Origin: Ruminiclostridium hungatei | Lineage (GTDB): Bacteria > Bacillota > Clostridia > Acetivibrionales > DSM-1351 | Direction: 5' to 3' | DNA length: 53,098 bases | Assembly (NCBI RefSeq): GCF_002051585.1 | Contig: NZ_MZGX01000034.1 | Coordinates: 1 to 53,098 of the forward strand | Part shown: piece by piece, positions 16,937 through 25,011 of the stretch | Numbering within the stretch: position 1 is the first letter of the stretch | Layout: each line of letters starts with the position of its first letter | The notes under the pieces: model-generated | What the model was told of the DNA's origin: nothing | What the model saw: only the letters and a program-made list of their open reading frames with translations | The model's database searches: none | Translations under genes and position numbers: made by a program

Positions 16937-17848
16937 ATGACTAAGATCAATATATTTCAAACACTTGGAGAAATAGTTTCAGCACATCCTCAAGCAAGTG
17001 CCGTATTCAAGAAGTATAACATTGACTTCTGCTGCGGGGGAAACCGGCCTCTGGCAGATGCAATAAGGGAACAGGAATTAAATGGGGAAGAATTGCTCAG
17101 CGTATTGGAAGAAGCCTGCTTTAACGCAAAGGAGCAGGTGCGGAAGGAAGATTTCAGAGATATGGCCCCTCCCCGGCTTATAGAGTACATTGTCGGCACA
17201 CATCATGCATTTTTGAGAAGGGCACTCCCCGAGGCCGGCGAACTGGCGGAAAAGATATTAAGAGCACATGGAACAAGGCATCAGGAGCTGTTTAAGGTCC
17301 ACAAGCTTTTCAACTCACTGAGGGCAGAACTGGAAGAACACCTCATCAAGGAAGAGGAGCTTTTGTTCCCACTTATAAATGAATATGAAGGCAAGCCTTC
17401 CCAACAGCTTTTCCAGGAAATAAGGAGAGTCATGGAGGAGACGGAGGATGAGCACGAGGGTGCAGGTCATATACTTAAGGAACTGAGGAATATCACCTCA
17501 GAGTACGTCGTGCCGGAGGATGGCTGCGTAACCTATGAGCTGGCCTATTCAAAACTCAGGGAAATAGAGAGCGACTTATTTGAGCACATACACCTGGAAA
17601 ACAATATTCTGTTTAAAAGATTCCGTACCATCATAGATCTGTCCAGGCCGGTGCACGACCTGTGCAAGGAGAACCCTTCCGTGGTTGAAATACTCAGGGA
17701 ATTAGGCTTTGACCAGATAACCAATCCTGCCATGCTTAATACTGCCGGAAGATTTATGACAATTCCAAAGGGGGCTGTTATGAAAGGCGTGGATTTGGGA
17801 AGAATTAAGATTGAACTGGAAAAAAGAGGTTTTGATATAAAAGACTAG
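16937..17848 (+). CDS. ric: Ric/ScdA-type di-iron Fe-S repair protein with C-terminal DUF1858-like domain
   Basis: Repairs Fe-S clusters damaged by NO or oxidants. The N-terminal DUF542 domain has the signature NIDFCCGGNRPLADA (Cys32-Cys33), followed by a hemerythrin-like four-helix domain (about 80-225) with metal-ligand histidines in GTHHAFLR, EEHLIKEEELLFP, DEHEGAGH and FEHIHLENNILF. Unlike the usual roughly 225-residue Ric, it continues for about 70 residues into a DUF1858-like domain (PVHDLCKENPSVVEIL, then ITNPAMLNTAGR), a domain often linked to hybrid-cluster proteins. It is second in the flavodiiron operon. The family is firm; the role of the extension is inferred. Confidence 0.9.
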   Translation: MTKINIFQTLGEIVSAHPQASAVFKKYNIDFCCGGNRPLADAIREQELNGEELLSVLEEACFNAKEQVRKEDFRDMAPPRLIEYIVGTHHAFLRRALPEAGELAEKILRAHGTRHQELFKVHKLFNSLRAELEEHLIKEEELLFPLINEYEGKPSQQLFQEIRRVMEETEDEHEGAGHILKELRNITSEYVVPEDGCVTYELAYSKLREIESDLFEHIHLENNILFKRFRTIIDLSRPVHDLCKENPSVVEILRELGFDQITNPAMLNTAGRFMTIPKGAVMKGVDLGRIKIELEKRGFDIKD

Positions 17849-17858
17849 GAGGTGCAAT

Positions 17859-19100
17859 ATGAGTGAATTCATAAACAATCGCCAATACAGGCAAAAGATA
17901 TTAAAGGAAATAATATTGGAGCTTCACCAGGGGAAGGCGGTAGACCAGGTCAAGGCAAGATTTGAGGAGCTTATAAAAGGTATTTCGCCTGGAGAAATAT
18001 CAGAGATGGAGCAGGCACTTATCATGGAGGGGATGCCCCTTGAGGAAATCCAGAGGCTGTGCGATGTACATGCCGCTGTATTTAAAGGCTCCATTGAAGA
18101 GATACACCGCCCTCAGAGGCCAGAGGAAGTACCCGGACACCCTGTACACACCTTCAAAATGGAAAACAGGAAGCTTGAAGCTTTAATCAACCAGAGAATA
18201 AAGCCCCATCTGGAGGATTTCAAAAATGATGAAAGCCCCGACAGTGTGGAAAAGCTTATGGAGGACTTTAATACCCTGTGGGAAATAGACAAGCACTACT
18301 CCAGAAAGGAAAATCTGCTGTTCCCATTCATGGAGAAGTACGGAATCACAGCCCCGCCAAAGGTGATGTGGGGAGTGGATGATGAAATCCGGGCTGCTGT
18401 CAAGGGAACTTTAAAAGCTCTGGCCCATGGTGGTACAGACGGACAAAGCTGCATCAAAATGGCCGAGGAAGCTGCCAACAGAGTGATTGAAATGATTTTC
18501 AAGGAGGAAAATATACTTTTTCCAATGGTGCTGGAGACACTGGCCGAGGATGAATGGCTGCAAATTCAGGAGGCCAGCGAAGAGATAGGCTATTGCATGG
18601 TGGAACCAGGCTCAAAATGGCTGCCTGCCAAGGTAAATGTAGAGCAAAAGGCAAAAGAGGAAGGGGAACAGCCCTTAAGCAACGGCTATGTCAAGTTTGA
18701 TGCAGGAATTCTTTTGCCGGAGGAGATAAATTCAATGCTTAATACCTTGCCTGTGGACATTACTTTTGTTGACAAGGATGGTATGGTGAAGTATTTTACA
18801 CAGGGAAAAGACCGGATATTTGCAAGGCCGAAAACCATCATAGGCAGGGAGGTTAAAAACTGCCATCCACCGGCTAGTGTCCACATTGTAGAAGGAATAG
18901 TGGAAGACTTGAAGTCTGGAAAAAAGGAGCATGAGGATTTCTGGATAAAAATGGGCAGCCGGTATGTCTATATCAGGTATTTCGCAGTCAGGGACAAAAA
19001 TGGGGAATTTCTCGGAACTCTTGAGTTTACTCAGGACATCAAACCAATACAGGAAATAACCGGAGAAAAAAGGCTGGTTGAAAATAGTTCAAACAAATAA
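17859..19100 (+). CDS. DUF438 - hemerythrin - PAS protein
   Basis: A 413-residue cytoplasmic protein with three parts. Residues about 10-80 are a DUF438 domain (QRLCDVHAAVFKGSI). Residues about 100-240 are a hemerythrin-like HHE domain with ligands in HPVHTFKMENRK, HYSRKENLLFP and KEENILFPMV. The C-terminal PAS domain (about 280-400) has the family motif GREVKNCHPP. Members are found in anaerobes next to oxygen and NO defence genes and are thought to bind O2/NO or signal it. AGGAGG precedes the ATG, 10 bases after ric, so it is the third operon gene. There is no output domain, so it either binds a partner or acts as a scavenger. Confidence 0.88.
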   Translation: MSEFINNRQYRQKILKEIILELHQGKAVDQVKARFEELIKGISPGEISEMEQALIMEGMPLEEIQRLCDVHAAVFKGSIEEIHRPQRPEEVPGHPVHTFKMENRKLEALINQRIKPHLEDFKNDESPDSVEKLMEDFNTLWEIDKHYSRKENLLFPFMEKYGITAPPKVMWGVDDEIRAAVKGTLKALAHGGTDGQSCIKMAEEAANRVIEMIFKEENILFPMVLETLAEDEWLQIQEASEEIGYCMVEPGSKWLPAKVNVEQKAKEEGEQPLSNGYVKFDAGILLPEEINSMLNTLPVDITFVDKDGMVKYFTQGKDRIFARPKTIIGREVKNCHPPASVHIVEGIVEDLKSGKKEHEDFWIKMGSRYVYIRYFAVRDKNGEFLGTLEFTQDIKPIQEITGEKRLVENSSNK

Positions 19101-19141
19101 AGTAAAAAAATGGTGCAATATCAAAATAATGGGTATATAAT

Positions 19142-19183
19142 AAGGCAAAAGTCCTGATTTCTGGATTTCTGCCTTTTCTTTTG
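19142..19183 (+). terminator. Terminator of the flavodiiron operon
   Basis: AAGGCA (19142-19147) pairs with TGCCTT (19170-19175), with additional inner TCC/GGA pairing, followed by TTCTTTTGTT. Confidence 0.65.
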
Positions 19184-19298
19184 TTCAAACAACTTTGTTT
19201 TTCACCAAAAAAAGGAAAATATATAAAAATGTAGAATATTTAGTTTCTAGCTTGATTTAGTATGCTCTTTTAACTTGCATAATCTGGAGGTATTTTTC

Positions 19299-21422
19299 AT
19301 GGAAATTGGAAGCAAGCTGCAAGTAATTCTCAGGAAGCCCGGAACAGTCAAAAAGGAAACCATAATTGAATTATGGATATTCTCATTCTTTTTGCTGTTT
19401 CTCATTCACACACAGGTAGACTATCATCTTCTTTTCCACACTTCCGCAGAATTATTTGCCAGTATAGTATCTTTTGGTTTATTTTTTGTTGCCATCAATA
19501 CCAGCAATGTAAGTGAGAACAATTTTATTGTACTATTGGGTATCGGTTATTTTTTTGTGGGGATAATTGATATATTTCATATATTTACATACCCCGGTGT
19601 TTCCATAATATTTGAAAGGGGCAGCCAGGCTGCCTTTGAACAATTGTGGATTGCCGGGAGGTACATGACTGCCCTCACACTCCTTGGGTCCACATTACTG
19701 ACTTTAAGAAATGTGAAAAAATTTCGCGCCAATGTGATATTTTTCGTCTACTTCATGGCCTGTCTTATGATTCTGGTATCAATACTGTACTTCAGGATAT
19801 TTCCTGCCTGTTATGTGGAAGGAGGAGGCAGCACACCTTTTAAGGTTGCCAGTGAATTGATTGTATCTGCTGTATATCTTGCAGTGGCCTTTTTGTATTT
19901 TAAGCTCAGAAAAGACATGGATTCAACCTTGTTCTTTTTTATGGAGGCACACCTGCTGACAATGGCAATGTATGAACTGCTGTTTGCCAGCCTCTCAGGG
20001 CCAGACGGCTGGCGGAACAATCTGGCCCATATCATCAGGGTGGTTTCCTTCTTTTTTCTTTACAAGGCCTTTTTTGAAACCGGTTTGAAAAGGCCATATG
20101 CCGTTCTTTATAACAAAATGAACAAGATGGATCTGGAGCTGGACAAAACCAGTAAACATTTGAAAAAAGCCGAGCACCAGAGGAAGACCATAGAGGAGAT
20201 GCTGGCAAGAAATGATCAATGTTATGATATGATTATAAACAATTCCAGCGATGCCATAATTATTATCAGCGACTCAAAATTTATTTTTGTTAATGAAAGA
20301 GCTGCCAATATGTTCGGGGTCAATAATCCCAGTGATTTAATAGACATGGAGGTTCAGGATTATATCAATCTCAAGGAGCAGGAAAGGGTAAAAGAGCTGC
20401 TTATGCAGACTGCCGATGAACTCTGCCGGGATATAAAATTCGAATCCAGATTAAAGGCACAGAGCGGCAATGAAATTGATATAGAGGTTACCAGTGCCAA
20501 ACTTCTGTACAAGGGTAAACTTTCCTACATAAATATTTTCAAGGATATAAGTTCGAGAAAGCAAATAAATAAATTGGAAAACCATATAAAGGATAATGAA
20601 AGAAAGCTGATTGAAACCAAAGAGTACAATAAAATGCTTACTGAATTTTTTTCAAATATATCCCATGAGCTTAAAACACCTCTGAATGTTATCCTGGGAG
20701 CAATCCAAATACTGTCGCTTAAGGGTAATATGCAAATGTCCCTGGAAAACGAGGACAAATTCAACAAATATCTCAGGGTGATGAAGCAAAATTGCTACAG
20801 GCTGCTCAGGCTTGTCAACAATTTAATTGACCTGTCCAAGTTCGACTCGGGTTATTTGAAGCTGAACCTGTGCAACCTTAATATAGTGAGCGTGGTGGAG
20901 GAAATCATACTGTCGGTGGCACATTATGTTGAAAACCGGGGCCTTTCAATTGTCTTTGACACGGATATTGAAGAAAAGATAGTGGCTGTGGACGCCGACA
21001 AGATAGAGAGAATAATGCTGAACCTGCTTTCAAATTCCATTAAGTTTACTGACACGGGAGGCAGTATCTCCGTGAACATATCCGACAGGGAGGACGCCGT
21101 TGTAATATCTGTCAGGGACACAGGCATAGGTATCCCCAAAGACAAATTGAACTCCATTTTTGACCGTTTCGGACAGGTGGACAAATCTCTCACAAGAAAC
21201 AAGGAGGGAAGCGGAATAGGGCTGTCACTGGTAAAGACGCTGGTTGAACTGCATGGAGGGCATATAGGCATCAGCAGTGTAGAGGGAGAGGGTAGCGAGG
21301 TTGTGTTCGAATTGCCGGTGCTGACAGTGGAGAATGAAATGCCTGCTGTAGGCTCTGTCGCAGGTAAATCAAAGGTTGAAAATATTAAAATTGAGTTTTC
21401 CGACATCTATTCCTTTGAGTAG
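19299..21422 (+). CDS. MASE3 - PAS - histidine kinase (orphan)
   Basis: A 707-residue membrane sensor kinase. The N-terminus carries about seven to eight membrane helices matching the MASE3 sensor domain (DIFHIFTYPG, GRYMTALTLLG). A coiled coil and one PAS domain (about 300-420, NSSDAIIII then FKDISSRKQ) follow. HisKA has its phospho-acceptor at about His456 (NISHELKTPLN), and the ATPase domain has N, G1 (DTGIGIPKD) and G2 (GSGIGLSLVK) boxes. No response regulator is adjacent, so its partner is elsewhere. GGAGG lies 8 bases before the ATG at 19299. Its place between two O2/NO-defence units suggests a redox or gas signal, which is inference. Confidence 0.92.
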   Translation: MEIGSKLQVILRKPGTVKKETIIELWIFSFFLLFLIHTQVDYHLLFHTSAELFASIVSFGLFFVAINTSNVSENNFIVLLGIGYFFVGIIDIFHIFTYPGVSIIFERGSQAAFEQLWIAGRYMTALTLLGSTLLTLRNVKKFRANVIFFVYFMACLMILVSILYFRIFPACYVEGGGSTPFKVASELIVSAVYLAVAFLYFKLRKDMDSTLFFFMEAHLLTMAMYELLFASLSGPDGWRNNLAHIIRVVSFFFLYKAFFETGLKRPYAVLYNKMNKMDLELDKTSKHLKKAEHQRKTIEEMLARNDQCYDMIINNSSDAIIIISDSKFIFVNERAANMFGVNNPSDLIDMEVQDYINLKEQERVKELLMQTADELCRDIKFESRLKAQSGNEIDIEVTSAKLLYKGKLSYINIFKDISSRKQINKLENHIKDNERKLIETKEYNKMLTEFFSNISHELKTPLNVILGAIQILSLKGNMQMSLENEDKFNKYLRVMKQNCYRLLRLVNNLIDLSKFDSGYLKLNLCNLNIVSVVEEIILSVAHYVENRGLSIVFDTDIEEKIVAVDADKIERIMLNLLSNSIKFTDTGGSISVNISDREDAVVISVRDTGIGIPKDKLNSIFDRFGQVDKSLTRNKEGSGIGLSLVKTLVELHGGHIGISSVEGEGSEVVFELPVLTVENEMPAVGSVAGKSKVENIKIEFSDIYSFE

Positions 21423-21454
21423 TATGGCAATTTTATGAAATTTATGCAGCAAAC

Positions 21455-21497
21455 TGTGATTAAAATCACAGTTTGTTTTTATTATACGGGTTATAAT
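21455..21497 (+). promoter_or_regulatory. Perfect Crp/Fnr-type palindrome and -10 box before the hemerythrin gene
   Basis: TGTGATTAAAATCACA (21455-21470) is a perfect TGTGA-N6-TCACA site inside a 24-bp perfect palindrome (21451-21474). TATAAT follows after 21 bases (21492-21497), the same spacing as at 15548-15590, placing the centre near -41.5. The palindrome could also act as a terminator for the upstream kinase because T-rich sequence follows it. Confidence 0.75.
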
Positions 21498-21530
21498 TCG
21501 TATATAAAAAGTACATGGGAGTGGATTACA

Positions 21531-21938
21531 ATGATAAGTGTCGCATCTTTAAAAAGACAGCATGAAGAAATAAGTGAAGTCATTGGCAATATCAGGAGCT
21601 TTATAGCGGGCGGGAAGGTGGAAGCCGGAGCCCATGAGGTTGCCTTGCTTATAAATACTCTGGCCGGCAAACTCAATATTCATCTTAATACCGAAGACAA
21701 ATATATGTATCCCGGCCTATTGGAAAGCGAAACCGAAGAGCTGAAGGTCCTTGCAAGGGAATACATGGGTGAAATGGGCGCTATCAGCCATATATTCCTG
21801 CAATACAAGGAAAAGTTCAACACCAGGTCAAAAATATTGTCAGCTCAGGAGGCCTTCATAACAGAATCGCAGAAAGTGTTTGACCTGCTTGAGAAAAGAG
21901 TGGAAAGGGAAGAAACCTCACTTTATACAATCCTATGA
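21531..21938 (+). CDS. Single-domain hemerythrin-like protein
   Basis: 135-residue HHE-type four-helix protein. Candidate di-iron ligands are in LKRQHEEI, the IHLNTEDKYMYP motif (His then Glu), GAISHIFLQY and the terminal VEREETSLY. It probably binds O2, NO or iron in the cytoplasm. The ATG at 21531 is used (GGGAGTGG upstream); earlier in-frame ATGs would cross the operator and promoter. It is expressed from its own Crp/Fnr-type promoter and its end overlaps the convergent DUF4179 gene by 6 bases. Confidence 0.85.
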   Translation: MISVASLKRQHEEISEVIGNIRSFIAGGKVEAGAHEVALLINTLAGKLNIHLNTEDKYMYPGLLESETEELKVLAREYMGEMGAISHIFLQYKEKFNTRSKILSAQEAFITESQKVFDLLEKRVEREETSLYTIL

Positions 21939-23261
21939 CAAAGGAATCTCTATAGGCTTTTCGGCACCGGCAGGCCATATAACCAGTTTATTCGCAGCCT
22001 GGATTTCAAGGGGAACTCCAAAAGGAATATTAAAGGTAAAACTTCCGGTTTCACCATTACTTATGATAGTTTCTCCCTGAAAAGCACTGTAGACAGAACC
22101 GTCCTTGAAGACCAGTGAGCAGTCGCTTGAGGAGAACCCCGGGTTTCTGCCTTCAGGCACTGTCCCTGTGATGGTAATGGAAAGCGGAGAAAGTTTTAGC
22201 CTGTCTATTTGGGTGTCCTGATTGGTATATATGTGTTGATCTTTTACATTAAAAGTACTTATATTGTCGGTAAGGGACAGGGGAAAGCTGAGGTAGAATT
22301 CCTCCGGCATTACAATTTCAAGATTGCCCAGCAGCTTTCTATCGGTGATTGTGAATGGGAAGTATTCCAGGTTATCCTTGCTCAAAGAAACAAAGCCATC
22401 ATTGCGGTTATAAATGCTGAGAGTATTCTTATCCCGAAGAAATATTGAGGGGATTTTATAATAACCTGAGGAATCCACAGCCAGAACAAGACTTCCGCCC
22501 GAGTAACCCACCGATTCCAGGAGAATTGTTCCGTAGCCGGTTTCAAGCGGCAGGTTCAACTTATTGTCAGGGAGGTCTGAGACATTACCGCTGTCTGTAG
22601 CTGCAGCTTCATGTCCGGAATATGCTTTTGACAAATCTATGTCTGTTGCTTGATATTTATCCGGGAAGGTCATGACCAGTGTGGCATTTTTTTCGGAGGA
22701 GGAAATTTCCCCATCAAAACTGTATATAGCCGAATAATTGTATTTTGTAGCTCCGGAACTTTCGGGGAGAGACGACGTAGTCACTGAAACCGGCTTAACC
22801 CCCTTTTTAAGGTCTCCCAGATACAGCTTGTTTGACAATATCCCCGAGTGTATATTGGGATCATAAGCCTTATCCATCTGAACCGAATACTTTACGTACA
22901 AAAGGTTGCTGTCACCTATGACTCCATCCACGCTCAAGGTTACACCGTCTCTTGTATAAGATTTATTGGGGGAATAACCGTATTTTTTTATAATATCTGC
23001 CTGTTTGCCGGTTATATGGGTTCCGAAAAATTGTGAGAAGAAGCTGCGAAAGACGGTATCGATTCCCAGCCGCGGCGCCGCTGAAACGGTTATTACCGAT
23101 ACGGCAAGAACAGCCGCAACAGGCATTAACAGCCTGAAAAGCTTTTTTTGTGAGCCTGCTGCTGAGGATGCATACATACTGGACTTTGAGACTACCCTTT
23201 GGATGATATCCTCCGAAACGGCAATATTTTTGAATGCTTGCTTATATAAGAATTTATTCAT
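21933..23261 (-). CDS. DUF4179 membrane protein, probable anti-sigma factor
   Basis: 442-residue protein with a short cytoplasmic N-terminus, one membrane helix (about 42-62, LLMPVAAVLAVSVITVSAA) and a long extracellular DUF4179 region with beta-rich immunoglobulin-like character. It starts inside the end of the upstream ECF sigma factor gene (8-base overlap), the usual arrangement for a sigma/anti-sigma pair. A role as membrane anti-sigma factor is therefore inferred from context; the N-terminus does not show a clear zinc-type anti-sigma motif. No target operon is visible nearby. Confidence 0.82.
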   Translation of the reverse strand: MNKFLYKQAFKNIAVSEDIIQRVVSKSSMYASSAAGSQKKLFRLLMPVAAVLAVSVITVSAAPRLGIDTVFRSFFSQFFGTHITGKQADIIKKYGYSPNKSYTRDGVTLSVDGVIGDSNLLYVKYSVQMDKAYDPNIHSGILSNKLYLGDLKKGVKPVSVTTSSLPESSGATKYNYSAIYSFDGEISSSEKNATLVMTFPDKYQATDIDLSKAYSGHEAAATDSGNVSDLPDNKLNLPLETGYGTILLESVGYSGGSLVLAVDSSGYYKIPSIFLRDKNTLSIYNRNDGFVSLSKDNLEYFPFTITDRKLLGNLEIVMPEEFYLSFPLSLTDNISTFNVKDQHIYTNQDTQIDRLKLSPLSITITGTVPEGRNPGFSSSDCSLVFKDGSVYSAFQGETIISNGETGSFTFNIPFGVPLEIQAANKLVIWPAGAEKPIEIPLS

Positions 23262-23718
23262 ATTGTAAATCCTCCATTAACCTGCTTTTTAGCAATTTGC
23301 GGGCTCGCTGAAGCTGAGTCGCAACCGTTGTTTCCTTTTGATTTGTAAGCCGGGCGATTTCCTTGATTCTATATTCCTCATAATAGAACAGGTGAACTAC
23401 CACTCTGTACTTTAACGGCAGTGCCATTACAACATAGAACAGCTCACTTTCCTCCTGGGCCTGAAAGGACAGATTGCTTCCAAGAGGCAGTACTTTTTTG
23501 AACCATGAGGAAAGCAGCAGCTTTTTACAGCAATTGATGGTTACGCGGATAAACCAGGCCTTTTCATAGTCCGGACTATCAAAAGCAGGTTTCTTCCTGA
23601 AGTACCTGAGAAATACTTCCTGGAATACATCCTCCGCATCACTTTTGTTTTTGCAGTATGTATATGCGATTTTGTAAACCGTGTCCTTATAGTGATCAAT
23701 TATCTGAAGTTCTTCCAC
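23254..23718 (-). CDS. ECF-type RNA polymerase sigma factor
   Basis: 154-residue group 4 sigma factor. Region 2 (about 10-75) has the typical ANCK-like and AEDVFQEVFLRYF motif, and region 4 (about 100-150) has the helix-turn-helix PLKYRVVVHLFYYEEYRIKE-x-IA with KETTVATQLQRARK as the recognition part. No extension domain. It is translationally coupled with the DUF4179 gene. The ATG at 23718 is close to AGGTCATAG-type weak ribosome sequences, so the start is reasonable but not decisive. Confidence 0.92.
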   Translation of the reverse strand: MEELQIIDHYKDTVYKIAYTYCKNKSDAEDVFQEVFLRYFRKKPAFDSPDYEKAWFIRVTINCCKKLLLSSWFKKVLPLGSNLSFQAQEESELFYVVMALPLKYRVVVHLFYYEEYRIKEIARLTNQKETTVATQLQRARKLLKSRLMEDLQYE

Positions 23719-23817
23719 TATGACCTCCGTGCAACTATTGACTTGAACAGCCTGTTCATATATAAAACCCCTCAGCGGTAAAAAAAATCACATGAAAATA
23801 AAATATTTATTAAAATA

Positions 23818-23850
23818 AGAAAAGACACTTTGTTTTTCAGTGTCTTTTCT
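23818..23850 (-). terminator. Terminator of the 50-residue small gene
   Basis: AAAAGACACT (23820-23829) pairs with AGTGTCTTTT (23839-23848). It lies 11 bases downstream of the minus-strand small gene and has T-rich sequence on both sides. Confidence 0.75.
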
Positions 23851-23860
23851 CAGTTGGCTG

Positions 23861-24013
23861 CTATATGAGTCCTGCCTTTTTCTTTCCGGTTTTGGCCTTC
23901 CCCTGTATCTCAGGCACCGGTCTCACATCATTCTTCTGAAAGTGTTGGGAGTGATTGCTTTCAGTGCCATGAGGTTCAGCGGGGTCGGGCCTTCTCATTC
24001 CTTTTTTAGCCAT
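23861..24013 (-). CDS. Small basic protein (50 aa), Clostridia-type
   Basis: A complete minus-strand gene starting at 24013 with AAGGAGAG upstream and followed by a terminator. The product begins MAKKGMRRPDPAEPHG and ends in a lysine-rich tail (KAKTGKKKAGLI), with the conserved-looking core NHSQHFQKNDVRPVPEIQG. It is hydrophilic and probably disordered. It resembles small conserved proteins of Clostridia that I cannot name with certainty (possibly the CPC_1213 group). The plus-strand frame covering this stretch has no ribosome site and is a shadow. Confidence 0.75.
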   Translation of the reverse strand: MAKKGMRRPDPAEPHGTESNHSQHFQKNDVRPVPEIQGKAKTGKKKAGLI

Positions 24014-24207
24014 GTTTTTCTCTCCTTGCGCGCCTGTGCACGTATCAGATGGTGTTTAAAAGCACCTCACAGCTATTTTTTCATTTTATAAAAATAATAT
24101 TCCTATGAGCAGTCGGAAGATTCTATACACACTTAAATTTTCTCATATAGTTTTGTAAAATGCCAGAATTATAGGAGGCAGATTTGCTTAAATAATAAAG
24201 GACCTGT

Positions 24208-25011
24208 TCAGCGGCTTGCATGGTGTCTTCCCTTTGGCACTATAAGAGGGGAGGCAGACACGGGATCACAGATAACCTTGCAGTCAAGGTCAAAGACCTG
24301 CTTTATCAAATCCTCTGAAATGATATGGGAAGGTTCACCTTCGGCCACGAGTCTCCCTTTGCGGAGGGCAAATAAATAATCTGCATATCGTGCGGATAAA
24401 TTAATGTCATGCAGTACCATGACGATGGTTGTGCCTCTGCTTCTGTTCAGGTCTGTCAGCAAATCAAGTATTTCAACCTGATAGCTGATATCCAGGAAGG
24501 TTGTAGGCTCATCCAGAAGCAGAATGTCCGTCTGCTGGGCCAGAGCCATGGCAATCCACACACGCTGGCGCTGTCCGCCGGATAGTTCGTCTACACTGCG
24601 ATTGGCCAGGTCTGCAATACCCATGATTTTCAAGGCATCTTCAACTGCTTCATAATCTTTTTTGCCAAGTCCCTTAAAAAAGGATTGATAAGGAAACCTT
24701 CCACGCCCCACCAAGTCCGCAACGCTGATGCCTTCAGGAGCAATTGGTGATTGAGGAAGCAGGCCGAGAACTCTTGCCAATTGCTTTGGGGATATGTCGT
24801 TGATATTTTTATCATCAAGGAGAATTTCACCTGAGACCGGCTTGATCAGCCGGCAAAGTGTCTTGAGCAAGGTGGACTTGCCGCACGCATTGGCGCCTAT
24901 AATCACGCTGATTTTATTATTTGGAACAGTGATATTGATACCGTCAATAATGATTTTTTTATCATAGCCGGCAACAATATTACCGGCTTTCAATAAATGC
25001 TTGGATTTCAT
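24208..25011 (-). CDS. Ferric-siderophore ABC transporter ATPase (FecE/FhuC-like)
   Basis: Energises iron-complex import. 267 residues with Walker A (GANACGKST near residue 39), Q-loop, signature ELSGGQRQRVWIA, Walker B (DILLLDEPTTFLD) and the H-loop histidine (VLHDINLSAR). This is the typical FecE/FhuC pattern. It is the last gene of a four-gene operon with start overlapping the preceding permease by 4 bases. The substrate is a ferric siderophore or heme; the sequence alone does not decide which. Confidence 0.93.
   Translation of the reverse strand: MKSKHLLKAGNIVAGYDKKIIIDGINITVPNNKISVIIGANACGKSTLLKTLCRLIKPVSGEILLDDKNINDISPKQLARVLGLLPQSPIAPEGISVADLVGRGRFPYQSFFKGLGKKDYEAVEDALKIMGIADLANRSVDELSGGQRQRVWIAMALAQQTDILLLDEPTTFLDISYQVEILDLLTDLNRSRGTTIVMVLHDINLSARYADYLFALRKGRLVAEGEPSHIISEDLIKQVFDLDCKVICDPVSASPLIVPKGRHHASR

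Noticed and set aside
23840-24091. 83-residue plus-strand frame
   Set aside because: No ribosome site and it lies opposite the minus-strand small gene, which has a complete ribosome site and terminator.
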